Below, one piece after another: positions 54,912 through 63,946 of a stretch of DNA of 64,000 nt (position 1 is the first letter of the stretch; the number at the start of each line of letters is the position of its first letter). The position numbers were made by a program, and so were the translations under genes. The stretch is from assembly GCA_025060615.1 (NCBI GenBank), contig JANXBS010000007.1, positions 62,001 through 126,000 of the forward strand. Direction: 5' to 3'. This DNA is from Anaerolineae bacterium. Its GTDB lineage: Bacteria > Chloroflexota > Anaerolineae > DUEN01. The notes beneath the pieces were generated by a model that ran no database searches, was not told where the DNA came from, and saw only the letters and a list, made by a program, of their open reading frames with translations.

Positions 54912-57746
54912 CTATAAAGCCTGTGAAAGGGTTTGGCGAACAAGCCAATCAGCCGCCGCCGCAGGCAATTGGGTAAGAGGTCCACGGATCTCGTAGCACC
55001 TGGGCAAGGACTGGAGGAAAAGCAGGCCGTACGGTTTGGTCAGCACCCGCCGGTCGAGGATGACGCAGACGCCGATATCCTGGCGACTGCGGATGAGGCG
55101 GCCGAATCCTTGGCGGAAACGCAAGATCGCATCGGGCAAGTGATACTCGTGAAAGGGGTCAGCGAAGTTCTGACTGCGAGCCTGGACGATGGGGTCCTGA
55201 GGCACAGCAAAAGGCAGACGGCAGATCACCAGCGCGCTGAGCGCCTCACCGGCAATGTCCACACCTTCCCAGAAGCTGCGCGTACCTAGCAGCACCGATT
55301 TCGGCGTGGTACGGAAGCCGTGCAACAGTTGCACACGGGAGATCCCATCGCTCTGGCTGAAGATGGTAAAACCCTCCGGCATCAGGGCCTGGATCACCGC
55401 CTCCGTGGTTTTGCGGAGTTGGCTGTGTGAGGTGAACAGCGCTAGTAACCGCCCGTTGATCGCCCGCGCCAACTCAATAATCGCGCGCTCGACAGCTTCC
55501 TGATAGCCCGGTTGGTCAGGCTCGGGCACGTCGGTCGGCAGGTATAGCAAAGCCTGTCTCTCGTAATCAAACGGTGAGTCCACCGCTAGCTCCTCGGCGT
55601 TCCAAGCATTCAACTGCCCACGGATGTACTTGAATGAGCCCGCGGTGCGCAAGGTAGCCGAGGTCATCACGACGGTGCGCTTGGGGCTCAACAAGTGCGC
55701 TTCCACTAGCGGCCCGATGTGCAACGGTGCGGCTTTCAGGCTTAGCTGTCCGTTACGGGTGGTAATCTCGGCCCAATAGATTTCGTTGGCATTCGGCGAG
55801 GTGATGATCGCCTCGAGCCGCTTGCGATATTCGTTGAGACTGTGGACGGCTTCAGCAAGTTCGAGGATGAGCTCCTCACGATCGGGGATGTCGTACTGGC
55901 CGAACTCGCCCAGCCCAGCGGCCAGTTGGCTAGCCTGTTCAGCTAGCGTTTTCAGACAGCGGCTGGCTTCATCCCATGCAGTTTCCAGCTCCAACCACGC
56001 CGGCTGGCGGCGCATCCCCTGATCGAGTGGGATGCGAACATCGTAAGGGGTGTCCAGGCGCTGGCGGGAATGACGACGCAGGAAGTCAAGCATTGTCGCG
56101 AAGAAGCGGGCCATGTGGGCCTGCGCCATCTGAGCGGTTTGTTGGATGATCCGCACGTGAGCCTGAAAGAGCTCCAGGATCTGCGGCTCCACAGCCTGGC
56201 GGAGGCTATGAAGTATCTCGTCAAGGAGGCCTAGGCGATGGCTAGTGGTGTACAGCTTGCTCAACCGCTGGTCGGTGACCTCGTTTGAGGCGGTGAAGGT
56301 GAGCTGTTGGGTAGCGGCCTCCTCTATGTGATGGGCTTCGTCTATGATAAGATGCGTGTATTCGGGCAGGACGCGGTTTTCGGCGGCGATGTCGGCAAAC
56401 AGGAGAGCGTGATTGATGATGAGGACGTGCGCGCTTTGGGCTCGCTGGTGGGCCTGATAAAAGAAGCAACGCCCTTTCTGTTTACGCAGGCAGCGCTCAA
56501 GCGTGCATCCCTCCGGCTCACTGGCGATCTGATCCCACACAGCGCGTTCCTCGGCGTTGGGTAGGAAGAGCTCAGCTTGATCACCAGTGGCAGTGTTCGG
56601 CAGCCAGGCCAGAACCTGGGCGATGACGTTCATCTCAGGGATGGTCAGCTCAGATGCTTGGAATAATGCCTCGAAGCGTCGAGGGCACAGATAATTGCTG
56701 CGCCCCTTTAACAGCGCGCAGCGCACTTCGGTCCCCAGGATGCGCCGCAGATCGGGGATATCTTTTCGGAAGAGCTGCTCCTGGAGGTTAATAGTGTTAG
56801 TGGAGATGACAACTCGCTCTTGGTTATCCAAAGCGAAGCGTATGGCCGGCAACAGGTAGGCCAGGGACTTGCCGGTGCCTGTACCGGCTTCTACCAATAG
56901 GTGTCGCCCCTCGTTGAATGCACGCGCTACGGCAGCCAGCATCTGCACTTGCTGCGGGCGATGTTCATAAGCGGGGAATTGGACCGCCACCTGCCCGCCA
57001 GGAACCAGCATGTTCGTTAACGCCGACACGTCCAACGGCTTAGCGGGGAGTTCACCAGGCTCTCTCACTTGGAGGGATTCACCAGACGGCCAGAGAGGCT
57101 CCGGTGAAGCCGGCTTGGCGGGCACAGAGCGGGTGAAGGCATGGCGTGCCTGTCGTCGCTCGATCTCTTGGAACACCTCGCGCAGAGGCCATGGAGGGCG
57201 GCATCGCTCAGCCAGATGATTAATCTGCTGAATTACCTGGAAGGGGATATGCATCTCCGCATGGCGGATAAGGGCCCGGAACAGCTCGGCAGCGGCCTGC
57301 GCATCGGCCAGGGCGCGATGAGCCGTGCTAAGCTTGACGTTTAGGAACTCGGCCAGCGCGCTGAGAGCATAGCTTTTTTGGCGGGGCAAGACGATAGCAG
57401 CTAGGGTGAAGGTATCCACCGTCGGATTGCGCGTGAGGAAGTCAGCCTGGCGAAGAAAGCTGAGATCGAAAGCAAGGTTGTGGCCGATCAGGGTGGCGTC
57501 TCCTACAAACCGGCGGAGCGAGGGCAACACCATTGGGAGGGTGGGAGCGCGGCTCACCGCCGCGTTGGAGATGCCAGTAAGCTGCTCGATACGCGGGGGA
57601 ATGGGGCAGCCAGGGTTGACCAGAGTAGACCAGGTCTGAATCTCCCCATCGCTCTGGAAGCGGACGACGCCGATCTCGATGATTCTATCTCGTTCCGGAT
57701 CGAGCCCAGTGGTCTCCAGGTCTAGGGCAACAAAAGTAGGTCTCAC
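54912..57746 (-). CDS. dinG: DnaQ-like exonuclease fused to DinG helicase
   Basis: The 944-residue protein opens with a 3'-5' DEDDh exonuclease domain (about 1-165): VALDLETTGLDPERD, GHNLAFDLSFL and AHRALADAQAA. A DinG/XPD helicase (about 245-944) follows, with Walker A EAGTGTGKS (286-294), the DEAH box IIDEAHHIEEA and cysteines in RSNYLCPRR, EGCTLERC and KGRCFFY that match the four ligands of the XPD-type 4Fe-4S cluster. It would unwind and trim DNA in repair. I chose GTG 57746, because an earlier ATG (57791) lies upstream of a perfect extended -10 (57788-57780) and could not be in the mRNA. Confidence 0.9.
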   Translation of the reverse strand: MRPTFVALDLETTGLDPERDRIIEIGVVRFQSDGEIQTWSTLVNPGCPIPPRIEQLTGISNAAVSRAPTLPMVLPSLRRFVGDATLIGHNLAFDLSFLRQADFLTRNPTVDTFTLAAIVLPRQKSYALSALAEFLNVKLSTAHRALADAQAAAELFRALIRHAEMHIPFQVIQQINHLAERCRPPWPLREVFQEIERRQARHAFTRSVPAKPASPEPLWPSGESLQVREPGELPAKPLDVSALTNMLVPGGQVAVQFPAYEHRPQQVQMLAAVARAFNEGRHLLVEAGTGTGKSLAYLLPAIRFALDNQERVVISTNTINLQEQLFRKDIPDLRRILGTEVRCALLKGRSNYLCPRRFEALFQASELTIPEMNVIAQVLAWLPNTATGDQAELFLPNAEERAVWDQIASEPEGCTLERCLRKQKGRCFFYQAHQRAQSAHVLIINHALLFADIAAENRVLPEYTHLIIDEAHHIEEAATQQLTFTASNEVTDQRLSKLYTTSHRLGLLDEILHSLRQAVEPQILELFQAHVRIIQQTAQMAQAHMARFFATMLDFLRRHSRQRLDTPYDVRIPLDQGMRRQPAWLELETAWDEASRCLKTLAEQASQLAAGLGEFGQYDIPDREELILELAEAVHSLNEYRKRLEAIITSPNANEIYWAEITTRNGQLSLKAAPLHIGPLVEAHLLSPKRTVVMTSATLRTAGSFKYIRGQLNAWNAEELAVDSPFDYERQALLYLPTDVPEPDQPGYQEAVERAIIELARAINGRLLALFTSHSQLRKTTEAVIQALMPEGFTIFSQSDGISRVQLLHGFRTTPKSVLLGTRSFWEGVDIAGEALSALVICRLPFAVPQDPIVQARSQNFADPFHEYHLPDAILRFRQGFGRLIRSRQDIGVCVILDRRVLTKPYGLLFLQSLPRCYEIRGPLTQLPAAAADWLVRQTLSQAL

Positions 57747-57779
57747 GACTTTTTTCCAATAAGGTAAGATGGCGCGGGC

Positions 57780-57788
57780 ATTATACCA
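57780..57788 (-). promoter_or_regulatory. Extended -10 promoter (TGGTATAAT) of dinG
   Basis: TGGTATAAT on the minus strand, with transcription expected near 57773, 27 bases before GTG 57746. It decides the dinG start. No clear -35 is present. Confidence 0.6.
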
Positions 57789-57791
57789 CAT

Positions 57792-58149
57792 ATCATAAAA
57801 AGCCCTTTTTGAGCCATCTCATGGTTGACATTCGCTGGGTTCAGCGCGATACTAAAGCAGTGTCATGTTCGGACTCTGGGAGGGTGGTGGTCTGAGTTGG
57901 TTCTAAGCGATTTCCAGGCGTAGACTGGGTCGGTCCACTGAGCAGCTAGTTCATCGTCCAGGATGGTGTAGGGCATGCCCGGCGTCTACAATTCGGCCGG
58001 GTGGGGAGGGTGATCTTTTCGCAAAGAGCGATGCACCACAGCGAGCGGTGAAGCCTTCTCGGCTTAGAGACCATCGCAGCACGGGTCGGCTTGTAGATGG
58101 ATGGGCTTTGCCTGAATCAAATCACAGCTCAGACAACGGGAGGTGAAAG
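57792..58149. other. Stretch without a recognised gene
   Basis: This region separates the divergent dinG and 58150 genes. I see no RNA gene or clear terminator. A 36-codon open frame on the minus strand starting MPYTILDDELAAQW (about 57977 down to 57867) has no ribosome-binding site and no recognised relative. It is not called. Confidence 0.5.
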
Positions 58150-59169
58150 GTGCGACAACAACGGTCCCTGATATGGGTGCTCATCTTCAGCCTCTTGCTC
58201 ACGTTCCTCCCGGCAGGGGGAGCCTCAGCAGCGCCCACTGGTGCTCCATCTGCGCAAGGTGAGGAACCGGTTTTTCGGCTTGAGCTCCCGCGCATCGTTG
58301 TGACGATTGACCAAGATGGGTTCCCCAGCGCCTTCGGCCTGAGCGTGGCCGACATCCAACGGATGACCGGTATGGACCTGAGCATGCTTCGCGTGCCGGC
58401 GGACACGATGCAGTTGCTTGCTCAGGCTGGCATCCAGCATTTCGAGGTGGTGATCAATGGGCAAGGCCTTTTCTTATTCGCCAACGGCAGCCCTCTGCCT
58501 TACCTCAGCTGGGATCAGGAAAGCCTAACAAATTTGGCTAGCGCAATGCAGGCTTTCCAAGTGCCCAATGCAGGGCTCATTGGGCAACTCGTGCCCTTCC
58601 TCCAGTACATCAGCATCCCTTTGGTGTTGCAGTTCCCCCTACCAGAAGGGGCTACGGCCGTGCCTCTGCGCGATCCGGCCAATTTCTCCCTAGTACAGGT
58701 CGAGGCCGCCAAGGGTGAGGTCGCCGGGCAGCCGCCATTGATCCTGCGCGCCACGGTGGAGGTAAATGCCGAGGGGGTTCCCACGCTGGTCGCGCGGCCT
58801 GGTGAAGGGGTCTCCATCCGCCAGATTCAGGAGGTGACAGGCTTTGATCTGAGCGGAGCGCAGGTGCCGTCCAACCTGATGGCCCAGTTGGCAAGCGGAG
58901 GAATTCAACATCTGCAACTGCAGACCCTGCCGTATGGACTGCATTTCTACATGAACGGCAAGCCGTTGCTTCGCTTGGCCTGGGATCAGGCGCATCTGGC
59001 CACGCTGGCGGATTTGCTGTCTAAGCTGACGGCCGGTCAGCCATGGGCGCCTTTGGTAGGTTTAACCTTGCCGGGCCTGCAGGCGGCCGATATCCGGTTG
59101 ACGGTCCGTTTCCCATTGCCATCTGGAGCGCAGGAGCTGCCACTGCACGAGTTTGAGGCGGCTCGATAG
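58150..59169 (+). CDS. Exported protein with two copies of an unknown domain
   Basis: The 339-residue protein has a signal peptide (to about residue 28). Residues about 51-173 and 203-332 are copies of one domain: DIQRMTGMDLSMLRVPADTM against QIQEVTGFDLSGAQVPSNLM, AQAGIQHFEVVINGQGLFLF against ASGGIQHLQLQTLPYGLHFY, ANGSPLPYLSWDQESL against MNGKPLLRLAWDQAHL, and LVLQFPLPEGATAVPL against LTVRFPLPSGAQELPL. I do not recognise the family. No catalytic motif or cysteine is seen. A ligand-binding or structural role outside the cell is likely. GTG 58150 has GGGAGGTGAAAG upstream. Confidence 0.82.
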   Translation: MRQQRSLIWVLIFSLLLTFLPAGGASAAPTGAPSAQGEEPVFRLELPRIVVTIDQDGFPSAFGLSVADIQRMTGMDLSMLRVPADTMQLLAQAGIQHFEVVINGQGLFLFANGSPLPYLSWDQESLTNLASAMQAFQVPNAGLIGQLVPFLQYISIPLVLQFPLPEGATAVPLRDPANFSLVQVEAAKGEVAGQPPLILRATVEVNAEGVPTLVARPGEGVSIRQIQEVTGFDLSGAQVPSNLMAQLASGGIQHLQLQTLPYGLHFYMNGKPLLRLAWDQAHLATLADLLSKLTAGQPWAPLVGLTLPGLQAADIRLTVRFPLPSGAQELPLHEFEAAR

Positions 59170-59247
59170 GGAACGCGCAAATAGGCTCGGTAATCGGCCA
59201 AGCCTATTGGATTTATCCTTGGATTCAAACGAAGTGGAGGAGTTATC

Positions 59248-59802
59248 ATGTTGGAGACACGACACGGTCTTCTGCGTACGATCGCCCTGATCAGCAAGGT
59301 GCTGGGCATCGTGTTTTTGGTCTTGGGCGTGATCAGCCTCATCGCCGGTTTAACCACTGGCGGGAACATGCCCGCGATCGTAGCCTCGCTGACCAGGGTC
59401 GCTGCGCTGTTGCTCTTGATCACAGGCGTTTTCCTCTTTGTCATCCTCTACGCTGTAGGGGATATGGTTCTGGTTTTGTTAGGGATTGAGGAGAACACGC
59501 GTGCCTTACGTGAGCAGGTCGCCCGAGGCGTGGCTCCTTCCTCCGCCCGGAGCCCGGGCTCCCAGCCCACGCGGTCGGCTGGACCTACAAGCGCGCAGAC
59601 CAGCGCATCCACTCCCAGCGTGACTCCCACTCCCCCGGTAGCTTCCACCCCTTCCTCAGAGGCGCCCTCCACTTCCTCGCCAGCTGCGCCATCGGAAGGG
59701 ACTTCGACGTCGGATGCTGACGAGGTGGCACGTCGGGCTGCCGAGCAAGCCCGACGCGCAGCGGAGATCGCTCGCAAGTCCAGACAGCAGGGCGGCGAGT
59801 GA
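59248..59802 (+). CDS. Small membrane protein with Ser/Thr/Pro-rich tail
   Basis: The 184-residue protein has two membrane helices (about 12-35 and 48-72). A charged stretch (EENTRALREQVARG) and a long low-complexity region rich in Ser, Thr, Pro and Ala (about 95-155) follow. A basic/Ala-rich helix ends the protein (EVARRAAEQARRAAEIARKS). I do not recognise a family. The tail could be cytoplasmic, since both helices would return the chain to the starting side. GGAGGAG precedes ATG 59248, and a terminator follows. Confidence 0.78.
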   Translation: MLETRHGLLRTIALISKVLGIVFLVLGVISLIAGLTTGGNMPAIVASLTRVAALLLLITGVFLFVILYAVGDMVLVLLGIEENTRALREQVARGVAPSSARSPGSQPTRSAGPTSAQTSASTPSVTPTPPVASTPSSEAPSTSSPAAPSEGTSTSDADEVARRAAEQARRAAEIARKSRQQGGE

Positions 59803-59840
59803 TTTGAGAATAGTGCCTAGGCTGATCTAGAGTTGGTCGC

Positions 59841-59864
59841 GCCCGGCGAAGGCCGGGCTTTTTT
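59841..59864 (+). terminator. Rho-independent terminator
   Basis: GCCCGGC-GAAG-GCCGGGC (7-bp stem, 4-base loop, 59841-59858) is followed by six Ts. It ends the transcript of the gene at 59248. Confidence 0.9.
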
Positions 59865-59872
59865 ACGTACGA

Positions 59873-59901
59873 TTGACAGGGGTCTTGAGCTATGATAACA
59901 T
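59873..59901 (+). promoter_or_regulatory. Promoter of the pyrG unit
   Basis: TTGACA (59873-59878) and TAACAT (59896-59901) are 17 bases apart, directly after the previous terminator. Transcription near 59908 gives a pyrG leader of about 125 bases that holds the small ORF at 59950 and a CCGGGC/GCCCGG inverted repeat (59987-60000). Confidence 0.6.
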
Positions 59902-59949
59902 GCTGACCGATCATGGGGCGCTTGCGTCGAGAAGTTTGCAAGGATCTTC

Positions 59950-60036
59950 ATGCCCTCGTCCGATGAGAAGCCGGCTCGAAAACGTTCCGGGCTAGCCCGG
60001 GATGCTTCCCTGGTGATGAAAGGATGGACCGAGTGA
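59950..60036 (+). CDS. Possible 28-residue leader ORF upstream of pyrG
   Basis: ATG 59950 has AAGGA six to seven bases upstream. The ORF encodes a basic 28-residue peptide (begins [14 protein letters not shown], ends MKGWTE). It ends with TGA at 60034-60036, overlapping the GTG start of pyrG (GTGA), so translating it would deliver ribosomes to pyrG. The pyrG ribosome-binding site lies inside it. It shows no recognised family and could be fortuitous, but the start site and the overlap are both good. Confidence 0.4.
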   Translation: MPSSDEKPARKRSGLARDASLVMKGWTE

Positions 60037-61763
60037 CTAAGTACATCTTCGTGACCGGTGGTGTGGTCAGCTCGCTGGGAAAAGGTGTGACTGCCGCGTC
60101 CATTGGACGGCTCCTGAAGAGCCGTGGGCTTTCCGTCTCCATCCAAAAGCTGGATCCGTACTTGAATGTGGACCCAGGCACCATGTCGCCATATCAGCAC
60201 GGCGAGGTGTTCGTCACAGAGGACGGGGCCGAGACCGATCTGGACCTAGGACATTATGAGCGGTTTGTGGATGAGAACCTGACGAAAGCAAACAATGTGA
60301 CCACAGGGCAGATCTACGCGGAGGTGATCGCCAAGGAGCGCCATGGCGATTACTTAGGCGGGACGATCCAGGTGATCCCTCACGTCACCAACGAGATCAA
60401 GCGTCGCATCGCGCTGGTGGCACGCACGACCGGCGCCGATGTCGTCATTGTGGAGGTGGGTGGCACGGTAGGTGACATCGAAGGGCTGCCTTTCCTGGAG
60501 GCCATCCGGCAGATGCGCAAGGACGTAGGACGGGAGAATACGCTTTACATCCACGTGACGTTGCTGCCGTACATGCCGGCGACTGGAGAGCTGAAGACCA
60601 AGCCCACCCAGCACAGTGTGCGGGAGCTGAGAGGGATCGGCATTCAGCCCGATGTGATCGTTTGCCGGTCAGACTTCCCGGTGGGTGATGGCGTGCGGGA
60701 GAAGATCGCCCTCTTCTGCGACGTAGAGAAGCGAGCGGTCATCCCGCTGATCACGGCCGAGACCATTTACGAAGTGCCCTTGATGTTGGAAGAGGCGGGT
60801 TTGACTGACTTCCTGCTGGAACGCCTTCAGTGCCCATCTCTGAAGCGGGACCTGGAGGAGTGGCGACATCTGGTTGCGGAGATCAAACGCCCCAAGCTGG
60901 CGTTGCGGGTGGGGCTGGTCGGCAAATATGTCGAGTTGCAAGACGCCTATATCAGTGTCAAAGAGGCCCTCTCGCACGCAGGTACAGCAATTGATCGGGA
61001 GGTGGTGGTCGAGTGGATCAGCTCGGAGGACCTTGAGCGAGGGCGTGGGCTGGAGCGGTTGGAGAAGGTAGATGGGATTGTGGTCCCCGGGGGGTTTGGG
61101 TACCGGGGGATCGAAGGCAAGGTGGTAGCGGCGCGCTATGCCCGGGAGCACAAGGTTCCCTACCTGGGGCTGTGCCTGGGCATGCAGGTGATGTGCATCG
61201 AGTTCACGCGGGCGATCCTCAACTCAGATGAGCCGAACAGCACGGAGTTTGACGTGACGACCAAATACCCGGTCATCGATCTCTTGCCTGAGCAGCGTTC
61301 CATCGTCGATCTCGGAGGCACCATGCGGCTGGGCTCGTATCCGTGTCGGCTGGTTCCGGGCACCCTAGCTTGGAAAGCGTACTGTGCCGATATAGTGCAT
61401 GAACGGCATCGCCATCGCTTCGAATTTAATAATGCCTATCGGGACCTGCTGAGCGAGGCGGGGATGGTATTTAGCGGCCTCTCGCCCGATGGTCGCCTAG
61501 TGGAGATCGCCGAGATACGCGATCACCCCTGGATGTTGGGAACGCAGTTCCATCCGGAGTTCAAGTCTCGGCCTAACGCACCTCATCCGCTGTTCCGGGA
61601 GTTCCTGAAGGCTGTAGATGCTCACCGACAGCAGCGCATAGCTATCGAAATGATCGGTGCTACGTCAGTTGACCACGACGGGGCCGATACAAGGCGGATG
61701 TGTTTGGAAGAAAGGCTTCCCTCCACGCAGCCCCCAACTGGGGAAGAAGATATTGTTGCCTGA
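60033..61763 (+). CDS. pyrG: CTP synthase
   Basis: The 576-residue enzyme aminates UTP to CTP with ATP and glutamine. The synthase half has [59 protein letters not shown] (cut as [17 protein letters not shown]) and [12 protein letters not shown]. The glutaminase half has the nucleophile in [15 protein letters not shown] and the dyad in [11 protein letters not shown] start it at GTG 60033, which has AAAGGATGG at good spacing. An ATG three codons earlier (60024) overlaps that site. The C-terminus runs about 35 residues past the usual end, with no known domain. Confidence 0.95.
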   Translation: MTKYIFVTGGVVSSLGKGVTAASIGRLLKSRGLSVSIQKLDPYLNVDPGTMSPYQHGEVFVTEDGAETDLDLGHYERFVDENLTKANNVTTGQIYAEVIAKERHGDYLGGTIQVIPHVTNEIKRRIALVARTTGADVVIVEVGGTVGDIEGLPFLEAIRQMRKDVGRENTLYIHVTLLPYMPATGELKTKPTQHSVRELRGIGIQPDVIVCRSDFPVGDGVREKIALFCDVEKRAVIPLITAETIYEVPLMLEEAGLTDFLLERLQCPSLKRDLEEWRHLVAEIKRPKLALRVGLVGKYVELQDAYISVKEALSHAGTAIDREVVVEWISSEDLERGRGLERLEKVDGIVVPGGFGYRGIEGKVVAARYAREHKVPYLGLCLGMQVMCIEFTRAILNSDEPNSTEFDVTTKYPVIDLLPEQRSIVDLGGTMRLGSYPCRLVPGTLAWKAYCADIVHERHRHRFEFNNAYRDLLSEAGMVFSGLSPDGRLVEIAEIRDHPWMLGTQFHPEFKSRPNAPHPLFREFLKAVDAHRQQRIAIEMIGATSVDHDGADTRRMCLEERLPSTQPPTGEEDIVA

Positions 61764-61785
61764 GATCAGATTTTCTAGTCGCTTG

Positions 61786-61794
61786 TGGTATAAT
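61786..61794 (+). promoter_or_regulatory. Extended -10 promoter (TGGTATAAT) of yebC
   Basis: TGGTATAAT at 61786-61794, identical to the dinG element, lies 55 bases before the yebC ATG. No good -35 is seen. Confidence 0.55.
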
Positions 61795-61849
61795 CTTAGC
61801 GTAATCGTTGAGCGACTTTTGATGTGGAGAAAGACTGAGGGGGTGACGG

Positions 61850-62599
61850 ATGTCCGGACATTCCAAGTGGTCCACCATCAAGCGCAAGAAAGGGGCCATG
61901 GACGCCAAGCGAGGGGCCCTTTTCACTAAGCTGGCTCGCGAGATTCAGATCGCCGCGCGCGAAGGTGCCGATCCTGAATATAACTTCAAGCTGCGACTGG
62001 CCATTGAAAAGGCGAAAGCCCATTCCATGCCCAAGGAGAACATCGAGCGCGCGATCCGTCGCGGCGCGGGCCTGGAGAAGGGCGAGGAGCTAATGGCGAT
62101 CATGTATGAGGGATACGGGCCTGGCGGAGTGGCCATTTTGGTAGAGGCGCTAACGGACAACCGGAACCGGGCCGTGGCAGATATCCGCCGCACGTTCAGC
62201 CGTGCTGGGGGGAGCCTGGGAGAGGCGGGCAGCGTGGCCTGGCAGTTTGAGTCGAAGGGGTATATTACGGTCCCGCTGGAAGGCCAGGACCAAGACGCCC
62301 TTCTGGAGGCTGCCATCATGGCTGGAGCAGAGGATGTAGAATTCGGCAGCGAGGTGGCGGAAGTGTATACGGCTCCTGCCGATTTGCAGGCGGTACGCGA
62401 GGCGTTTGAGCTGCGGGGCATCCCGGTGGAATCGGCCGAGCTGATCTGGAAGCCGATCAACCTGATCTCATTGGGCCCCAAGGAGACCCTGCAGAACATG
62501 GCTCTGATCGAGGCACTCGAAGAACTGGAAGACGTCTCGCGCGTCTTCTCCAACCTGGACATCTCCGAGGAAGCCGTCGCAGAGTACGTGGCGGCATAA
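61850..62599 (+). CDS. yebC: YebC/PmpR family protein
   Basis: The 249-residue protein starts MSGHSKWSTIKRKKGAMDAKRG, cut here as GHSKWSTIKRKKGAMDAKRG, the hallmark of the family, and has the acidic patch MYEGYGPGGVAILVE and TDNRNRAVADIRR. Members have been described as transcription regulators and, more recently, as translation factors acting at proline runs. In that case it would work alongside EF-P (54268). GAGGGGGTGACGG precedes ATG 61850. It leads the ruvC operon, a common order. Confidence 0.95.
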   Translation: MSGHSKWSTIKRKKGAMDAKRGALFTKLAREIQIAAREGADPEYNFKLRLAIEKAKAHSMPKENIERAIRRGAGLEKGEELMAIMYEGYGPGGVAILVEALTDNRNRAVADIRRTFSRAGGSLGEAGSVAWQFESKGYITVPLEGQDQDALLEAAIMAGAEDVEFGSEVAEVYTAPADLQAVREAFELRGIPVESAELIWKPINLISLGPKETLQNMALIEALEELEDVSRVFSNLDISEEAVAEYVAA

Positions 62600-62633
62600 A
62601 AAGCGCCTCCGGTCGGCGGAAGGGTATGACCTG

Positions 62634-63146
62634 GTGGTGGTGTTGGGGGTTGATCCAGGTACGGCGATCACGGGTTATGGCGTGGTCAGGGCTGACGGCG
62701 ATCGCTTATCCCTGATGGCTTATGGCGCGATCACCACATCGCCCAGCCAGTCGTTACCTGAGCGGCTACTGGCCATCCACCACCTATTGTTGACGCTGAT
62801 CGAGTCCTACCAACCCCAGGCGATGGCTGTCGAGGAGGTGTTCTTCGGGCGTAATGTGCGGACAGCGATTGCGGTAGGACATGCGCGAGGTGTCGTGTTA
62901 TTGGCCGCTGCTCAGACAGGTCTCCCGGTTTTCACCTATACGCCGACGGCTGTCAAACAGGCGATCGTCGGATACGGAAGGGCTGATAAGCATCAGGTGC
63001 AGGAGATGATCCGCATGCTCCTGGCGCTGTCCGAGGTTCCACAGCCAGATGATGTGGCCGATGCTGTGGCGATCGCCATTTGTCATATCTATACATCCCA
63101 ATTGAACAGATGGATCGCGGCTGCCGATACAAAACATAGCACCTAA
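62634..63146 (+). CDS. ruvC: Holliday junction resolvase RuvC
   Basis: The 170-residue nuclease cuts Holliday junctions in recombination. It starts VLGVDPGTAITGYGVV (catalytic Asp), has the Glu in MAVEEVFFGRNVRTAIAVGHARGV and the C-terminal acidic pair in PQPDDVADAVAIAICH. The start is one of three GTG codons in a row; 62634 is chosen. It follows yebC by 34 bases. A response regulator separates it from ruvA. Confidence 0.95.
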   Translation: MVVLGVDPGTAITGYGVVRADGDRLSLMAYGAITTSPSQSLPERLLAIHHLLLTLIESYQPQAMAVEEVFFGRNVRTAIAVGHARGVVLLAAAQTGLPVFTYTPTAVKQAIVGYGRADKHQVQEMIRMLLALSEVPQPDDVADAVAIAICHIYTSQLNRWIAAADTKHST

Positions 63147-63205
63147 GTTGGCTCACATCTATAAATGCGTTCGCTGCCTTTGCAGCGCGCAATGGAGAGG
63201 GTTCC

Positions 63206-63946
63206 ATGGCAGTACAGGGGAAAGTCACCGAGTCTGCCTTACCCCCTGCAGAGAAGAAATCGTATCGTATCCTTCTTGCGGAAGATGAGGCACCCTTGCG
63301 CAACTTGCTGAAGCTCTCGCTGGAAAGCGCCGGATATCAGGTGTTCCCGGCAGAGGACGGTCAGCAGGCTGTAGACCTTTTCGAGATGCAGCCAGTGGAC
63401 TTGGTGATTTTGGATATCATGATGCCACGGCTAGACGGCTTTAGTGTCTGTCGTCACATTCGTAGGCGATCAGACGTCCCTATCATCATGCTAACTGCAT
63501 TGGGCAATACCGATGACCTAGTACACGGGTTCGAGCTAGGCGCCGATGATTACATCGCCAAGCCTTTCACGTTTCGAGAGGTAGAGGCTCGCATTCAGGC
63601 GATTTTGCGGCGGGTGGAGTGGAGCCAGCACAAGCTCACCCCGCAGGTCATCTCCATTGGCCGGGTGAAGATTGACGCCGAATCCCATGAGGTATTCGTG
63701 GATGGCGAGTCGCGCCATCTGACCCCCATCGAGTTCCAACTGTTATACTACCTCATGTCACATGCAGGCCAGACGATCCCTAAGGCCACGTTGTTCGAAC
63801 AAGTGTGGGGATATGAGTTCGTGGGGGGAACCAATCTGGTGGAAGTGGGCATTCGCCGGCTGCGGGAGAAGATCGAGGAAGACCCGTCTAGACCAACCCA
63901 CATTCTCACCACGCGAGGGGTAGGCTATCGCTTCCGAGAGCCCTGA
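63206..63946 (+). CDS. OmpR/PhoB-family response regulator
   Basis: The 246-residue protein has a receiver domain (about 20-135) with the acidic pair in LLAEDEAPLRN, the phospho-acceptor Asp in LVILDIMMPRLDGF, and Lys in DDYIAKPFTFREVEARI. A winged-helix DNA-binding domain follows (about 145-246; LTPIEFQLLYYLMSHAGQTI and VEVGIRRLREKIEEDPSRP, ILTTRGVGYRF). No histidine kinase is next to it; the only kinase in the window is the broken one at 2281. Its stop overlaps the ruvA start (TGATG), so it is co-translated with a recombination gene. Confidence 0.94.
   Translation: MAVQGKVTESALPPAEKKSYRILLAEDEAPLRNLLKLSLESAGYQVFPAEDGQQAVDLFEMQPVDLVILDIMMPRLDGFSVCRHIRRRSDVPIIMLTALGNTDDLVHGFELGADDYIAKPFTFREVEARIQAILRRVEWSQHKLTPQVISIGRVKIDAESHEVFVDGESRHLTPIEFQLLYYLMSHAGQTIPKATLFEQVWGYEFVGGTNLVEVGIRRLREKIEEDPSRPTHILTTRGVGYRFREP

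Noticed and set aside
57867-57977. Minus-strand 36-codon frame starting MPYTILDDELAAQW
   Set aside because: No ribosome-binding site, no recognised relative, and frames of this size occur by chance.
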